Assembly: GCA_947650285.1 (NCBI GenBank)
Contig: CANTFL010001387.1
Span: 186,001-250,000, forward strand
DNA: 64,000 bases
Source: Hyaloperonospora brassicae
Lineage: Eukaryota; Oomycota; Peronosporomycetes; Peronosporales; Peronosporaceae
Direction of reading: 5' to 3'
Within the stretch, counting starts at the first letter, position 1; the number at the start of each line of letters is the position of its first letter. The notes beneath the pieces are model-generated. The model did not search any database. It worked only from the letters and a program-made list of their open reading frames with translations, and had not been told where the DNA came from. Position numbers and translations under genes: made by a program. This document shows, piece by piece, positions 45,173-57,645 of the stretch.

Positions 45173-47107
45173 AAAGCGCAAGGAATATGGAAGAAACGAC
45201 GGCGACAAGACCGGTAAAAGTCAGTCGCGCTTCCAAATACCAGAATTTTAACTAAGTGGGTGCGGACCACATTCACTAATGATCCAAGTCACCCGAACAC
45301 CTTTCAAACTTACAATATCTCGGCTTCTACTCGTCGTTTTAGACCCTGTTTTGATATGTATAGCCTACTGACGTACTCCATGCGTGCTTGTCGGTATGGC
45401 GCCAGTTTTGCTACGCTGGGGGGGCTCCCATACAATTGACAAAAATGCAGGGTGGACAAAATCACTAAACAAAGAATGCATACAAACGGACCTAGATGTA
45501 AATTACAAGTTTTATTTGTTGACAATATACCGGGTTAAAATTTCCTATACAGCAACACGTGAGAATTTTTATGGAGAGACTATGTGGCCTTTATACATCA
45601 AAAATATAAAGCGATTGTGTCATAGATAACGCTCCTGGGTAGTTGGACTAGGACCGCAAAGGCTTTCTACTACCCCCCCCCCCCGTAACTGCGATTGGAA
45701 GCAAATAAATTTTGCAGGAAAATCACGAGCTCGCAAGACGGCTCAAGTGGTCAGAAGGCAAGTGGACCAAGTATCAATGTATTGGACAAAGGCGATCTTG
45801 ATGAAAATTAGAGGACTTAGTATCAGGTTTCCTAAATAATAAGGGCGACCTCTTGTTGATTTCCGTACGAGCGACTCCTTAATTAATCTTCAACACGGTC
45901 ACGTATAGCATCGACTCAAGACCATCGAGAAGCGTGCAGGGCTTCACAGGAGCGTACACACGGTGGAGAAGTTCAAACGCGCGGGATAGGAGTGCTACAC
46001 CGGTTGGTTGGTCTGGGAGCCGGTCGAAAGTCGGGACTACATCAGCATTATGGTGGAACATTATCTACCACAGGGGATGCTTCCAAGATCGTTTAGTGGA
46101 ACGCAAAATGTCACTAAGTTTATTAGACGTTGTGTGTCAACATAGTTACTAGTGCAAGCAAGTACTACGGATTGATATAATAGTGTTGTGCACTATCGAA
46201 CACGTGCAACTCAACGCAAGTCAAAAATTGCATTAATACGAAACGGTATGTCAATTTGTAAAAACCTGCTGCAAATAGCATCAAATGGCTGCATTAGCTA
46301 GGAGATAGAAGCGAATGTGCTGGTCATCCGACCAATGCTTTAGGCGGGGGCCTTAATTTGATAGGTGGTGAATGAATGTCGATACTCGAGATGAGATAAC
46401 AGCAGAAGGTATAATCGTAACAAGAATATGCCATTGCAAAACTCAACAACTCGACTTTGAATTTGAGCCAAAGTGCGAGACTGTACCCATAAAAACGCCT
46501 ATCCTGTTGTCTGATCGCACGGCCAACTGACCCAAAAGGGACCTTTGAAGGCCGCGGTCGTGTGCTGCAATCGTCAATCGTTGCATTCGCAAATCAATTT
46601 AGGCGCAAAATCTAAGAAAGTTCGGCGTCAAACTGATCCTGAAAAGGAAAACGTCAGTTGGTACGCCAGCACTGTTTACGGGCAGCAGGTAGCAAAGAGC
46701 TGCTTGGGGTCACCATATAGCCTCAATGTGACACGGTAGACCTCTTTGCTGCCTGCCCATCTACATGACACCGTTACTCTTCGCAGCGCACTGTATGAAC
46801 CCACGAATTCTCACGATCGAAGCCAATGTCGCTCGCTCCCTGTCAACGTATCGTCCAATTTGCCTTTGTCTCATCTGCACAACCCATTGCACCGCCGCTG
46901 TCCCCAATGAACGTACCGTCCGGCCGGAGCCTTCTCTCCGTACTCGAGCCGCCTTTCGCACGCCCTCACACGGTCTCGACGGAGCCGCTTTTGTCCCATT
47001 GCATCCAGTAGCCCAACTGCCACCGCTTTGGCCCAACCGACAACACATTCCAACTCACGTCCTCGATCGCAAGTGAGGCGCCAGCACACAAACAGCATCC
47101 GATCAGT
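45173..47107. other. Spacer with a third fragment of the LTR-like repeat
   Basis: At 45664-45830 a poly-C run followed by AGACGGCTCAAGTGGTCAG matches the core of copies 1 and 2 (35661, 44821), then fades. Elsewhere only short frames occur. The last 200-300 bases probably hold the promoter of the glutathionyl-hydroquinone reductase gene. Confidence 0.5.
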
Positions 47108-48266
47108 ATGACGACCAAAGCCACGTGGGCCGTCTCGACCAAAGGCGCGTTCCAGCGCGACGCCAGCAAATTCCGCAAGTGGATTGAGCCCTCTCCTGAC
47201 GCTGAGTTTCCGGCTGCGAGGGACCGGTACCACCTGTACGTGTCCCTCGCGTGTCCCTGGGCACACCGGTGCCTCGCCACAGTGTACTTGAAAGGGCTGG
47301 AAAACGTTATCGGTCTTTCAATCGTGCACCCCGTCTTCCAGCGCACGCGGGTGCAGGACCCCAACGACCAGCACATGAGTTGGGCCTTTGTCGACCCGAA
47401 GACGACCCCGTCACTACCCGGTCCTTCGGGTCGCGGCCAGTACTCTTCGGAAGGTGCTGTCCCAGATACAGTAAATAACGCACAGTTTGTGCGGGACTTG
47501 TACGAACTGTGCTCGGAGGGCAACACGCGCTACACAGTGCCCGTACTATGGGATAAGCTCAAGCACACGATCGTCTCGAACGAGTCGGCCGACATTGTCC
47601 GCATGCTCAACTCGGCGTTCGACGCCATTGTGCCGTCAAAAGTCGACTTGTTCCCAGTGGACCTGCGCGCCGACATTGACGCCCTCAACGAGTGGATCTA
47701 CAACAACATTAACAATGGCGTGTACAAGTGCGGCTTCTCGACGACGCAAAGCGCGTACGACGAGGCAGTGGCTGCGCTCTTCCAGAGCCTCGACCGGGCA
47801 GAAGCGATTCTTTCCACAAAGCGATTCCTCACGGGGCAAACGTTCACGGAAGCAGACCTGCGGCTGTTCACGACGCTGATCCGCTTTGATGAAGTCTACT
47901 ACGTGCACTTCAAGGCGAACAAGAAGATGCTGGCGGAGTACCCGAACCTGCTCAATGTACGTGTGTAGCATACGTACTGCCTGCTCCTCGTCAATGGGTA
48001 CATGCATTGAATCACGTGAGCTGTCATGTTGTCTTGTGTTTGTTTGGTTCCAGTACACGCGCGAGATATACCAATTGCCGCCCGTGACCAAGTCGGTATC
48101 GATGCAGCATATCAAGCTCCACTACTATGGTTCGCACACGCACCTGAACCCATTTGGCATTGTTCCCGCTGGGCCAAATGTCGACTTCAGTGCCAGGCAC
48201 GATCGGGACCGCTTTCCAGGCGCGACACTTCCCGAGTTTCCAGCCATCAGCACGTCGTCGAAGTGA
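47108..48266 (+). CDS. Glutathionyl-hydroquinone reductase (Xi-class GST, ECM4/YqjG family)
   Basis: Two exons, join(47108..47956,48054..48266), 353 aa; the GT-AG intron is phase 0. The N-terminal thioredoxin-like domain has the catalytic motif in YVSLACPWAHRC (Cys of CPWA). SNESADIVRMLN is the glutathione-binding cis-Pro/Ser loop region. The C-terminal helical domain has TEADLRLFTTLIRFDEVYYVHFK, a family hallmark, and exon 2 supplies HYYGSHTHLNPFGIVPAGP. These enzymes remove glutathione from glutathionyl-hydroquinones, recycling quinols in the cytosol. Length and motif order are standard. The start ATG lies 7 bases into a GATCAGT leader and is the only good one. Confidence 0.93.
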
Positions 48267-48379
48267 CACCATCTGACGGTTTGCTAAGCCCGCTAACACG
48301 AACGCATTTGCTCGATTCACGCGTACAGTGCAACGTCGAAATATTGTAGCAGTCAGATGACCAACAAAGCTGTTGTGCC

Positions 48380-51300
48380 TTACTTATCACTCGAGTATAC
48401 AGCAACCACCGAGTCGGTTGCACCTGCAGCCAGAATCAGCCGATGTGGATGGAAGGCTAAGCATGAAACAGGGCCGATTCGCTCGCCCAGGAAACCTTCG
48501 TGATAGCGAATGAGTGCCAACTGCTCGCCATCGCTTCGGAAGACCTTAATGAATTGATTGTGTGACCCACTGTAACGTACACGGCAACAAAAGCCAAAAT
48601 GATGAGCGTCATTTCTGCGGGCCGAAGACATACAATGGAAACGAACCTGGCAAATATTGGAGCGTAGTCATGAACAGCGAGGGCGGTCATCGGGGATCGA
48701 TGTGCTTCGAGAGACCTGACGCTATTCTTCGGATACCGCATGTCCCAAAACTTCAGCTCACCTGTGACGGACCCCGTGAGAAGCTCATTGCCACCTGGGT
48801 ATATATGCGTTTGCACCACCCAAGAGGCGTGCTCCTTCATTACCACCTTGACAGCATAATCAGGCTTGCTTCGCGAGTCAAAAACCCGAAGGATGCCATC
48901 ACCAAAGCCAGCCACCACCATTCCTGGAACACTCTCATCACTTGTCATACTCGTGATGCAAGAATCTGTTTGAGTAGAAAGAGACACCGTGCATTTTTCT
49001 TGGCGCAAATCCCATCCCCGCAGGACGCTGGAGTTACCACCAGCATACATCATACCAGCATCTTGCTGCCAGTTCATCACAAGGCCTGATCCGCGCGTTC
49101 CGGGCACAAGATCAGGCACAGCGACAAAGGCTGACAGCAATCGGGGAGTCCTTATCGACGGATGAGGACGGTGCAGCCCGTGGTAAATCTTGATCACACC
49201 GTCGTCAGAGCCGCACGTCAGAAGACTCTCCTCCGTTTCATTGATCCAATTCAGTGATGTCAGACGAGACCTGTCACCCGCAGCACAAAACACAGAGCTT
49301 ATCAATGCACCGATCAGCTCTCGAGCAAGCAGTAGAGTACTTACCCTGGCGGGTTGTTGTTGCCAAAACTCAGCACCTTCGTCTCCGTCTCCTCGAAGTT
49401 GTACAGCGAGATCTGGTCTTTCTCGTCAGCAGCTAGGAGCATCGTTTCATACGGGTGGAAAAGGAGCAGCGACGTCATTTCTGCGTCGCTATTCAATACA
49501 GCACGCTGACGGAGGCTCAACGTGAATCCCTTTACTTCTTCTTCACCACCCTGAGCTGAGACGCGGCGCCTAGCATCAAATTCGCTCGGGGAGCAAAGAG
49601 AAGGATGTAGTGGGCTAGCATCACGCAGCCCTAAATCAGTCGTCTGGGTCGCCGGTGATTTCGCCGAGCCCTGAAGCGAAGCAAAGCCTGGTGCAAGCTT
49701 CTTTGCTGCTTCCCGGATGCGATTGTAGCGGCGGCAACGGTCCCACCTTTCAGCTCCCTTCTCACTCAACGGATCCTCGTCTTCATGCACAGGTTCCAAA
49801 ATCGGTTCATTGAAGTGGGCTTTGTGTCGCTCGTAGAACGTTGACACCAGACTAGATGGAAAGTCCTCATTACGGCCATACAGATCCAGTGCGACAGGGG
49901 TGGGCACTGGGTAAGCCGTATTGTCTTTGTTAGAAAGTCCACTGGTCGAAGCTCCGTAGCGAACCGTCGTCTGTGAAAGACCTGAATCTAGCTGCCGTCT
50001 TTGGCCCCTCTCGCTACCTGTGCTCATTGTTGGTGTGGGACGATCAGCCTCAGCGTCCAACATGTTCCCGGAACTTTGCTGGAACTTTTCTCGGTATTGG
50101 TGGAAATCGCCTACTGATATGGCTGAACGCAATCCTTTTGTCGGTGCACCTGTATTTCTGGTCAAGTTGTCTGGCTTAGGGTTTGCTGGAGGGATGCCAT
50201 TTTCGGCGGTGGCACCTCCTGATAGTTGCTCTTTACTCTGTCGAGATTGGGTATAGCATAAATCCGCTAGTGAGCCCTCTCGTCGAAATGGAGGAACGCC
50301 GCCAGCACTTTTTTCCGAACGCACAACCGAAAAACTTTCCGTATTCATACTTCGAACGGGAGAAGCCAATGCACTCCCACCTTGACTATTTTCAAGTACC
50401 TGGTCTTGCTCAGCTTTTAAGATGCTTGCATTCACGAAGCTAACAATTGCTTTTACAGCGTCCACCACAGGTGGAAATGGATCCCTCGATTGCATCTCCT
50501 TTAGTACGTACCAAATCTGAGCATAGTGTTTGGCATCCCCTCCAATCTCACCACGTAAGTACTTGCCCACCGGCGTGTCGCTACCAGTACCCTCCTTCAC
50601 ACTTATTGTATCAGTATCACTTTGGGAAGCCAACTCAGTTGCAAGGTGTTCATAGCCTAGTGAACGGGATGCTGGATCCCGCGGTGGCTGGTTCTTATAA
50701 TGCTTGGCGACGGACTCAAAACGTGGCTGATGATACTTATGCAGGATAGCGTTTGCTAACGCCAGCACACTCTCCTTTCGCACCAGCGGAGATCCATCCT
50801 GACAACCCCGTAGTAGCGCTAAAGCTACGATGATGTCATCGTGTGCTCGTTGCCGGAGAAAATCATCGAGACGACTCGAGTCGACATGCTTTCCACTTAC
50901 GTTAGGATCGTACTGGAAGCCTACCAAAGTGCCAAGCGCGTATGCCGCGGCGGCACGCACCTCTGGACGATCATCGCTCAGCTTAGTATCAAGTATCCGC
51001 GGAACTTGATCTTCTACTGCAATTCGCTTCGCGTCGTCAAAGTTTTCCCACAATTTGGCCATACACAAACAAACCCACTTGCGCACTTCTTCCTCAGGAT
51101 CCTGAAGAAAATTAATACAAATCTTGTGCAAGTACTGTTGCAAGCAGCTCTTCTGGCCAGGCAGGTAGCCGTTGCAGATCACCGAAATGATAAAGGCGGC
51201 CATTACTTTTTGATCACCTGGCATTGCGCTCCCGGCTGCACTATACGCAATGTGGCTTCCTCCACCGTTGTGGAGACCAGCTGCGAGGTGCGATATAAAG

Positions 51301-52817
51301 TAAGAATGGCCGTCATCTTTCACAAGATCGACCTGGCAGCTGAAATCGAGGGCCAATATCTTTGCCCAGATAAAAACTAGCACCTGACGAAGCTCACTTG
51401 CTGGAGATTGGAGCAACTTGAGTACGTATGGAAAGATGCCAACTGAAAGTGCTAAGTTTACTGCCCAAGATCCCAAATCCAGAAACTTCTTCAATAGCAC
51501 GAGTGCACGAAGACGATGGACCTGGCTCAGGAGCACCTGGAGGACCATCGGCAATTGCTGGGGCGGCGGGTTCTCAACGGACCCAAATTGTAGCCAAACT
51601 TCGAACGCCGTGAGTTGATCCGCAAAGAATTGGGAGGGCTGGAAGCTTATGTCGACATTTGGGTATGGATTTGACAACTTGTACAGTTGGCTTAAACAGA
51701 CTTCAGCAGCCAAGTCCCATGATCGCCATAGCGAATGGTGACTCGTTGGTGGTAGCGCCGGAAGTGAGCATGGGGTACACCCCTCAGACTTCATGATCCG
51801 CTCGGCAAGTAGAAAGTTGCGAAAAAGCGATGCCAGGAGTAAATCCTGTCGGAACAACTTCTGGAACAATTCGGGAGGAAGCATGTTCCATGCGATCGTA
51901 TCAGTGATGGCCGTGAATATCCAATTCAATTCTCCCAGAGGGGTCTTCCGATCCGTAAGCTTCCCAGGAATACGTTCAATAAAGCCAGCATCCAGGTGCG
52001 CCATCGAAAGCTCGTTCTGTGAGATGAACCATCGCAAAGCAATCGTTATCGGCGTTGTCAAACAGGCGGTAAACACGTCTGCGCAGAGTTCTGGATTCAT
52101 CGGCAGTATTTCATCAGCAGAACAAGCAGCGAGCACAATGGCTTCGTTTGCCGGCGGGCTTCCATTTCTTCCATGCAATTGAGCGGGGTTTATTGGCGGT
52201 GACGTAAAGTGACCCAGCAGCACTGCTGCCGCCGAGCAATCAAACACGTAAATCGATGGCGTCCCCACCCAAGACTGCAAATCATACACCAACAGCGGGA
52301 TGTATTGCGTGTAGCTCTTGTTAAATACCCATATCTCTCCATTCTGTGTCGGTCGAGGCACCCCGTGTCCATTGTAGTGGAACAACACGCGATCGTGCTT
52401 GGCCAAGCGTCGTCGGTTCACACACAACTCTCGAATCTTCTCCACGGTTGGATCCAAACTCTGCTTATATCGTGCACGCGGCTGCCATCGTTCATACTGG
52501 GACTGCAGCGTATTACCAATTGTCTCGATAGCTTTCTTCGCTGGCATGGAGAACGGATCCACCCAGCACTCTTTACGCGCACACGGTGTCGCTTTCTCCA
52601 CGTCTGGAGGGTCAGTGCCAATGTTCAGACACAGCACTAAAGCCACGTCCATCGTCTTCATGCGCTCACGCATGCGCCAGGGCACAATCTCGATCGACTC
52701 GAGCTGCTCGTCCTCCTTATCTGTGCCTTTCTGCTTCTCGGCATCTTGCGCAAAGCGCAGCCCACCTGCGCGTTCACTTGCGTGACTGGCACTTGTACAG
52801 TTGTATCCATTGTCCAT
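48380..52817 (-). CDS. RPTOR: Raptor, TORC1 scaffold subunit
   Basis: Three exons, complement(join(48380..48569,48647..49270,49345..52817)), 1428 aa. The N-terminal caspase-like Raptor domain is clear: [31 protein letters not shown], and YVFDCSAAA where caspases keep His and Cys. A HEAT-repeat solenoid follows (for example [15 protein letters not shown]). A Ser-rich linker and seven-bladed WD40 propeller end in [13 protein letters not shown] and [13 protein letters not shown]. Raptor binds TOR kinase and recruits substrates carrying TOS motifs, coupling nutrients to growth at lysosome-like membranes. The ATG at 52817 is the first in the frame; the open frame reaches 52877 without one. Exon joins restore conserved WD repeats. 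Confidence 0.94.
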
Positions 52818-53193
52818 CGTCGTCACCTGCGGCGACACGAACGCCAATGACTGCGACGTCGCTGCCACGACAAGCAAACCCTTTCAATTGCAAGTCTTCC
52901 AGAGCGGTCCCAGCGCCAACAGTCCCGCCGTTCGACGCGCAAGAGCCTCACGCAGAAGATAGGCCTACTTGTTCACAACGCGAGGGCCAGTAGAGCGGAC
53001 AGGCGCAGCTCAATACACACGACACAAACGAGCAGCTGCGCCACTGGCGGCGTCGGCAAACTTTTTGTGGGGCGATTGTAAAGTGCGATTCTCTGGACGC
53101 GGTGCGTACTTAAGAGCGACCACGCGAACTTTGTATGCGGCGGGAACGTGCATGAGTTGTGATCGCCCGGTCAAGCGCCAAAGGAGCAGCAGT
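52818..53193. promoter_or_regulatory. Divergent promoter region, Raptor / dynein light chain
   Basis: A 376-base gap between two divergent start codons with no open frame of note. It must hold both promoters; no clear initiator consensus was picked out. Confidence 0.35.
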
Positions 53194-53913
53194 ATGGAGA
53201 CCGCAGCGGTGCGTGCTGCAGCCACCAGTAGGTACACTCGAGCGCGTCGATCCATCTAACGGCGCCGTCTGTTGCAGTACGCGTTCCACGAGATCCAGGA
53301 CGAGGTCAAGAAGATCAGTCTCGAGGTCTGTCCGCCTGCTCGAGAGGTGACCGGGCGCGCTGTCGAAGCTCAGATTGTCTGTGTTTTTGCGTGCGAACGT
53401 GTGTGTGTGTGTGTATTGTGCGCAGATACCGGAAAGTGTGCTGACAGGGCAGACGTACCACGCATCGGACGTGCACCAGTGGACGACGGACATCTCGTCG
53501 CAGTGCCTCAAGGAGCTTAAGGGCGTGGCCAACGGCTCTGCTGGCTTCAAGTACATTGGTGCGTCTACAAAACGACTGTTGCAATGTGTTAAATAGGTAC
53601 ATGTACACGGACGAACGAATCGATGGGTCTAAGTACGGGCTGCTCGGTGCTTTCGCTGCATACAGTGAACTGCACGATTCTGCAGAAGCGGAACGCCGGC
53701 TTCCACACCAACTCGTCGTGCTTCTGGGACGCCAAGCGAGACGGTGAGCCTTTGTAGAGCAACTGGGTATGATGCTGCATGAATATGGTGGCACCAACTG
53801 AGACGGTCGTCGGGTGCTTGCCGTGTGTGAAAACTGCAGGCAGCGTGGCGATTCGATGGGAGAACGCGACCATGACGTGCGTGCTTACGGTGTACTGCAT
53901 CAGCCTGCAGTAG
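53194..53913 (+). CDS. DYNLT1: Tctex1-type dynein light chain
   Basis: Five exons, join(53194..53208,53278..53325,53426..53558,53666..53743,53840..53913), 115 aa (usual 113). The chain reads [60 protein letters not shown] and [19 protein letters not shown]. These are the DYNLT1/Tctex1 helices and beta strands in order, without gaps against animal proteins. The dimer sits on dynein intermediate chains in cytoplasmic and flagellar dynein. Exon 1 is only 15 bases. A (GT)n run lies in the intron before exon 3 (about 53398-53415). It converges on the next gene, stops 92 bases apart. Confidence 0.93.
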
Positions 53914-54005
53914 TCGCATCCGATCAAGACGATCGAGAGCAGGTGCAGTGGCATCATCCCGCTGCGACAGTGCACGTCTTGCGACGCTTCGTCGGACATG
54001 CAGTC

Positions 54006-56423
54006 TTATATCTCCATAGAGAGATTGGACGTATCCATCGACAAGCTCGCGATGTCTATCGAGAAGTTCACGTCCATGGACACGCTCGTAAAATCCACCA
54101 TAATCGACTCTCCTTGCCGTTTCTCCAGGTGGCGTCGCTTGGGGCCTAGATAGCGGCCAAAGATGACCGTGTCAATCACGTTGCGACGAAATCGGTCCGC
54201 GTATGGGATGGGCTTCATGCACGAAATCCCCTTCTTGTCGCGGCACTGTAGTCGAATGCGCACCCATCGCTCCAAACTCTTCTTGAATGACCATGGGGTC
54301 AAGATGTCAATGATGCCCATGTTCACGACTGACGCGTCTGTAGAGAACGTTGTCGTGTTGCCCGTCGGACGGTTCATTCCGCGAAGAGTAGCACTATGAG
54401 GACTCGACGACTCCAAGTAGCCTGCCTCGTCACCACTACCCACGCTAACACACGACTTCTCCTTCAAACATGGACCAATGCTTCGTGACAGCACAGTACC
54501 ATTGCCCGTTTGGGCGCAAATCGACTTGTGGCGGCTCAACCCGATCACGAGACTGTAGTCCATGGAATTCATGCGCTGCAAGAACTCAGTGTCGGCGTAC
54601 AACTGACTGCCCAGTTGCTCAGCCACGTCAGTGGGAAGTCCAAGGCGGCGGCACGACCAATTTAGGTCTTTGCCGACGACAAACTCGGCATGACCGAATC
54701 CAGCAGTTGGGTTCTGAGAGCACACTTCTTCCGACATGCCGACGACAAAATCGTGGCCACAGAACTTGCACACTCGCTGTGTACCGCTGGGTGAGTCACC
54801 GCGATGCCGACCGACCCAAGCGCCCTTGAGATCATACAGCTCGTCAATATTGACACTAGGGTTGTTCAAGATATTCGTCAGCACGATAAACAGTACCGAG
54901 TGGTGCTCCATGACCAATTCGTGACAACCCACGTAGCGACATAAGTAGCTGTTCGGGTTTCGACGAAGGTGGGCCATGTACTGCGGCAAAATGTACAAAA
55001 GGTACTTTTGCTCGCCAGGTGTGCACGTCTTGAGGATAAAAATCTGGTCACCAGTATAGTAAAGAAACGACCCGCTCTTGCCTTCGCTGAACCGTTCGCG
55101 CGTACTGCCCTTGAACGATTGAATGTAGCTCTCGCGGGTAATTCCAGACATTTGCCGGATTTCGTGAAACACTTCTGGCTCAAAGTCGCGGAAGATGGCT
55201 TTCTGGCCGGACGTGGCGCCATCGAGCTCAAACGACAGCACGCTTGGTGCCTGCGATATCGCTCCCAGTCGTAGCTGCCAGGGGAAGATACCCGACCGTT
55301 GCGTGAACGAAAAGATCGATTCGGCACCTGGGTTCACCCTGTCATCGTGCTCCTGTACACCCTTTGCACTACTAGCGCCAAGCTGAATACCTTTCGTGGC
55401 GAAATACAAGATCTCGCGACGCAGGACCCAGGAGGCATCATAGACCTTGAAGTAGTCATCCCAGTTCCGCTGCCGCCACATCTTGAATGTCTTGAGCACG
55501 CCCATTGATTTCGTCCAAAGAATTGCACTACCCGTGCCAAGGAATGCGACGGCTACGCGTCCTACAAAGCGCAGCGACTTTTCGCTAGCCGAGTTGATCG
55601 CAACGACATTGCGATGCCGCAGAATGTAGGGGACCGTCACGACCACCCACAGCGAGAAGCTCCAGAACAAGAAAGACCGCATGGAATCGAGCGTCGTGCG
55701 AGTCTGGGCACTGCCGCCCATCGTCAGTCGCACTCGTTTCGTTGCCAAGATGTACCAGCCAATGCTCACGCAGTAGCCAGCGGAAATCGGGATGAAAAAG
55801 ATCTCGAGCAGGATGAACTCGTTGTTGCTGACAATGCCATCGTAGTCGGACGCGTACCAGCAAAAGCCGTAGGAACTGACTCGCCCCGTTCCCAAGTGCC
55901 AGGCCACGATCGCCACAGCGATACTCACAGCCCACACGGCAACGTGGTAGAGCGGGTTCAGCCACCTTGACGAGCGAAACGGGTACTTGGTCGTAAAGTA
56001 AAAGTTGAACGCCAGCGCAAAGAAGTACAGCTCGTGCGAGAGCAGCGCGAGTTGAACCACAGAAGCGGTCGAGCAGCACGAGCCGTAGACTGCAGACGTC
56101 TGCGTGAGCACTGTCCCGTGGAAGAGCATACCCGTGAGCGCCACCCACACGAGCAGCGACGAGTGCTGTTTCCGCACGGGGGGAAACAATAGGTACGTCG
56201 TGAGAATGACGGCAAAGCCCAGCAACGACAGTGCGTTCACAGCGGTCGAGATCGCTACTGCACCGGGAAACTCCGACTCGAGGAGCTCAACGCCATCGTC
56301 AGAGCTCCTCGCGCTTGCACTGACCAGCAGCCGCCGGTCAAAAGCGTTGATGCCGGTACCGCTGTTTCGAGCCGTCAACAACGACTTTGGCGCGCGGTCG
56401 TCGGGGAATCCGCACACGGCCAT
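54006..56423 (-). CDS. GPCR-phosphatidylinositol phosphate kinase fusion (GPCR-PIPK)
   Basis: Single exon, 805 aa from the ATG at 56423; the frame is open to about 56660 but lacks an ATG there. Seven hydrophobic helices occupy roughly residues 50-310, starting VNALSLLGFAVILTTYLLF. The kinase domain covers about 390-800. It includes GKSGSFLYYTGDQIFILKTC (ATP-binding region), YDLKGAWVGRHRG, MDYSLVIGL (catalytic-loop region of PIP kinases), and IIDILTPWSFKKSLERW. A receptor joined to a type I/II-like PIP kinase is characteristic of oomycetes and also occurs in Dictyostelium (RpkA). It should sit in the plasma or endosomal membrane and make PtdIns-bisphosphate in response to an unknown ligand. 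A short repeated tail (SxSMD/SMDxN, 54006-54075) ends the protein. Confidence 0.92.
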   Translation of the reverse strand: MAVCGFPDDRAPKSLLTARNSGTGINAFDRRLLVSASARSSDDGVELLESEFPGAVAISTAVNALSLLGFAVILTTYLLFPPVRKQHSSLLVWVALTGMLFHGTVLTQTSAVYGSCCSTASVVQLALLSHELYFFALAFNFYFTTKYPFRSSRWLNPLYHVAVWAVSIAVAIVAWHLGTGRVSSYGFCWYASDYDGIVSNNEFILLEIFFIPISAGYCVSIGWYILATKRVRLTMGGSAQTRTTLDSMRSFLFWSFSLWVVVTVPYILRHRNVVAINSASEKSLRFVGRVAVAFLGTGSAILWTKSMGVLKTFKMWRQRNWDDYFKVYDASWVLRREILYFATKGIQLGASSAKGVQEHDDRVNPGAESIFSFTQRSGIFPWQLRLGAISQAPSVLSFELDGATSGQKAIFRDFEPEVFHEIRQMSGITRESYIQSFKGSTRERFSEGKSGSFLYYTGDQIFILKTCTPGEQKYLLYILPQYMAHLRRNPNSYLCRYVGCHELVMEHHSVLFIVLTNILNNPSVNIDELYDLKGAWVGRHRGDSPSGTQRVCKFCGHDFVVGMSEEVCSQNPTAGFGHAEFVVGKDLNWSCRRLGLPTDVAEQLGSQLYADTEFLQRMNSMDYSLVIGLSRHKSICAQTGNGTVLSRSIGPCLKEKSCVSVGSGDEAGYLESSSPHSATLRGMNRPTGNTTTFSTDASVVNMGIIDILTPWSFKKSLERWVRIRLQCRDKKGISCMKPIPYADRFRRNVIDTVIFGRYLGPKRRHLEKRQGESIMVDFTSVSMDVNFSIDIASLSMDTSNLSMEI

Positions 56424-57645
56424 TGCCCGCTGCGAATCTTCGTCTCTGCTGCGACTCGATCCGCTCGGGTCCCTCCTTGGCGTTGTCGCTTCGTGCTGCG
56501 TCTGCAGAGGGGGCAGAGAAGCGTCGGGCAGGTGAGTGGGTGACGCAGTGAGCTGTGGCTGTGGCTGTGGGTGTGGCTCGGCGCACACGTTGCGACGGGC
56601 AGTCAGATTGGTTGGGGTGTTGCTCGGTCGGAAGGATAGGCGTTCCCGTTTGAGCCAGTGATATCCCTACACGGTCGTTAGCTAACGCTAAGAGGGTGCA
56701 ACAGCGGGCGGACTGCAGCGGCGCTTCTCCTTCTTCTTCCAAAAGGGACCTCCCGATCGGGTCGGTCCTTTTTGACTGACGGACGGACTGCCTACTGCCA
56801 CGGGACGTGCACTTGGAGCAGACGTACAGTCTCCGAGACATGACAGCTTGAGCGAGAAGATCACATTGTGGGCAGTCGTCGTCGTCGTAAGTGGTAGTAG
56901 TAGTGGGCCGTCAGCTGACTCACTACTGCCTCGCAACGGACTGACTGGTCAGGTGCCTTCTGTGTTTCGTCGAGCGAGTGGATACCACAACGCGTCGATG
57001 CACATGTGTAGATGTCTCAGTGTGTGTGTGTGTGTGTGTGCCCTTTCGACTGTCGAGGGCTTTGCCGTCGGATGCCAATCGGCCCGACAGGTGGTACAGA
57101 AGAGCGCGCGCCCGACTGCCAGAGACGAGACCTGACAGACGATGCGCTGTTCCTGCACCAACGAGACGAGCAGTCGACGTACAGCTGGACGTGTACGGAC
57201 GCAGCTTCGACATCAGTACGTGCGTCAGCGTCTGCCAAAGCGACACGAACCTCATAACGGACAGCAGCGCAGAAGCAATTTAACTCCCACGAGACGTGAC
57301 CCACCGCCCAAGTCACGTCAGCGACGAACAAACGCGCGACAGTCGAACAAAGTCGACACACTTAACGCGCGGAGCGTACCACGCGCGGCCGCAATACCGT
57401 TAAAACTGCAACGACGCGACTATGGCTACAGCCCAACACGCCGAGTGTCTAAGTGTTCGATCGGACGACGGCCAACACAGGTGGCGGCCGTCGGTCGTCG
57501 GTCGTTGATTGGCCGAAAGCTTCAACGTCGCCCGCTCGGGCTGGACCATGGCCGCCCCTAGATTAGTGTGCACCACACTACATGAGCGCACCCATTCTAT
57601 CCGCCGTCGCCACAATCTATCCATCCCCCGACGCGAGCGAGAGCT
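56424..57645. promoter_or_regulatory. Divergent intergenic region with a (GT)n tract
   Basis: A 1.2 kb gap between divergent starts. It holds a pure GT dinucleotide run at about 57020-57040. An initiator-like CACCCATTCTATCC lies about 60 bases before the NAD synthetase ATG. No convincing gene is seen; a Gln/Pro-rich frame at 56424-56660 continues the GPCR-PIPK frame upstream but has no ATG. Confidence 0.4.

Noticed and set aside
53326..53349. Alternative later donor for dynein light chain exon 2
   Set aside because: It would insert eight residues where all relatives have none; the donor after 53325 gives an ungapped fit.
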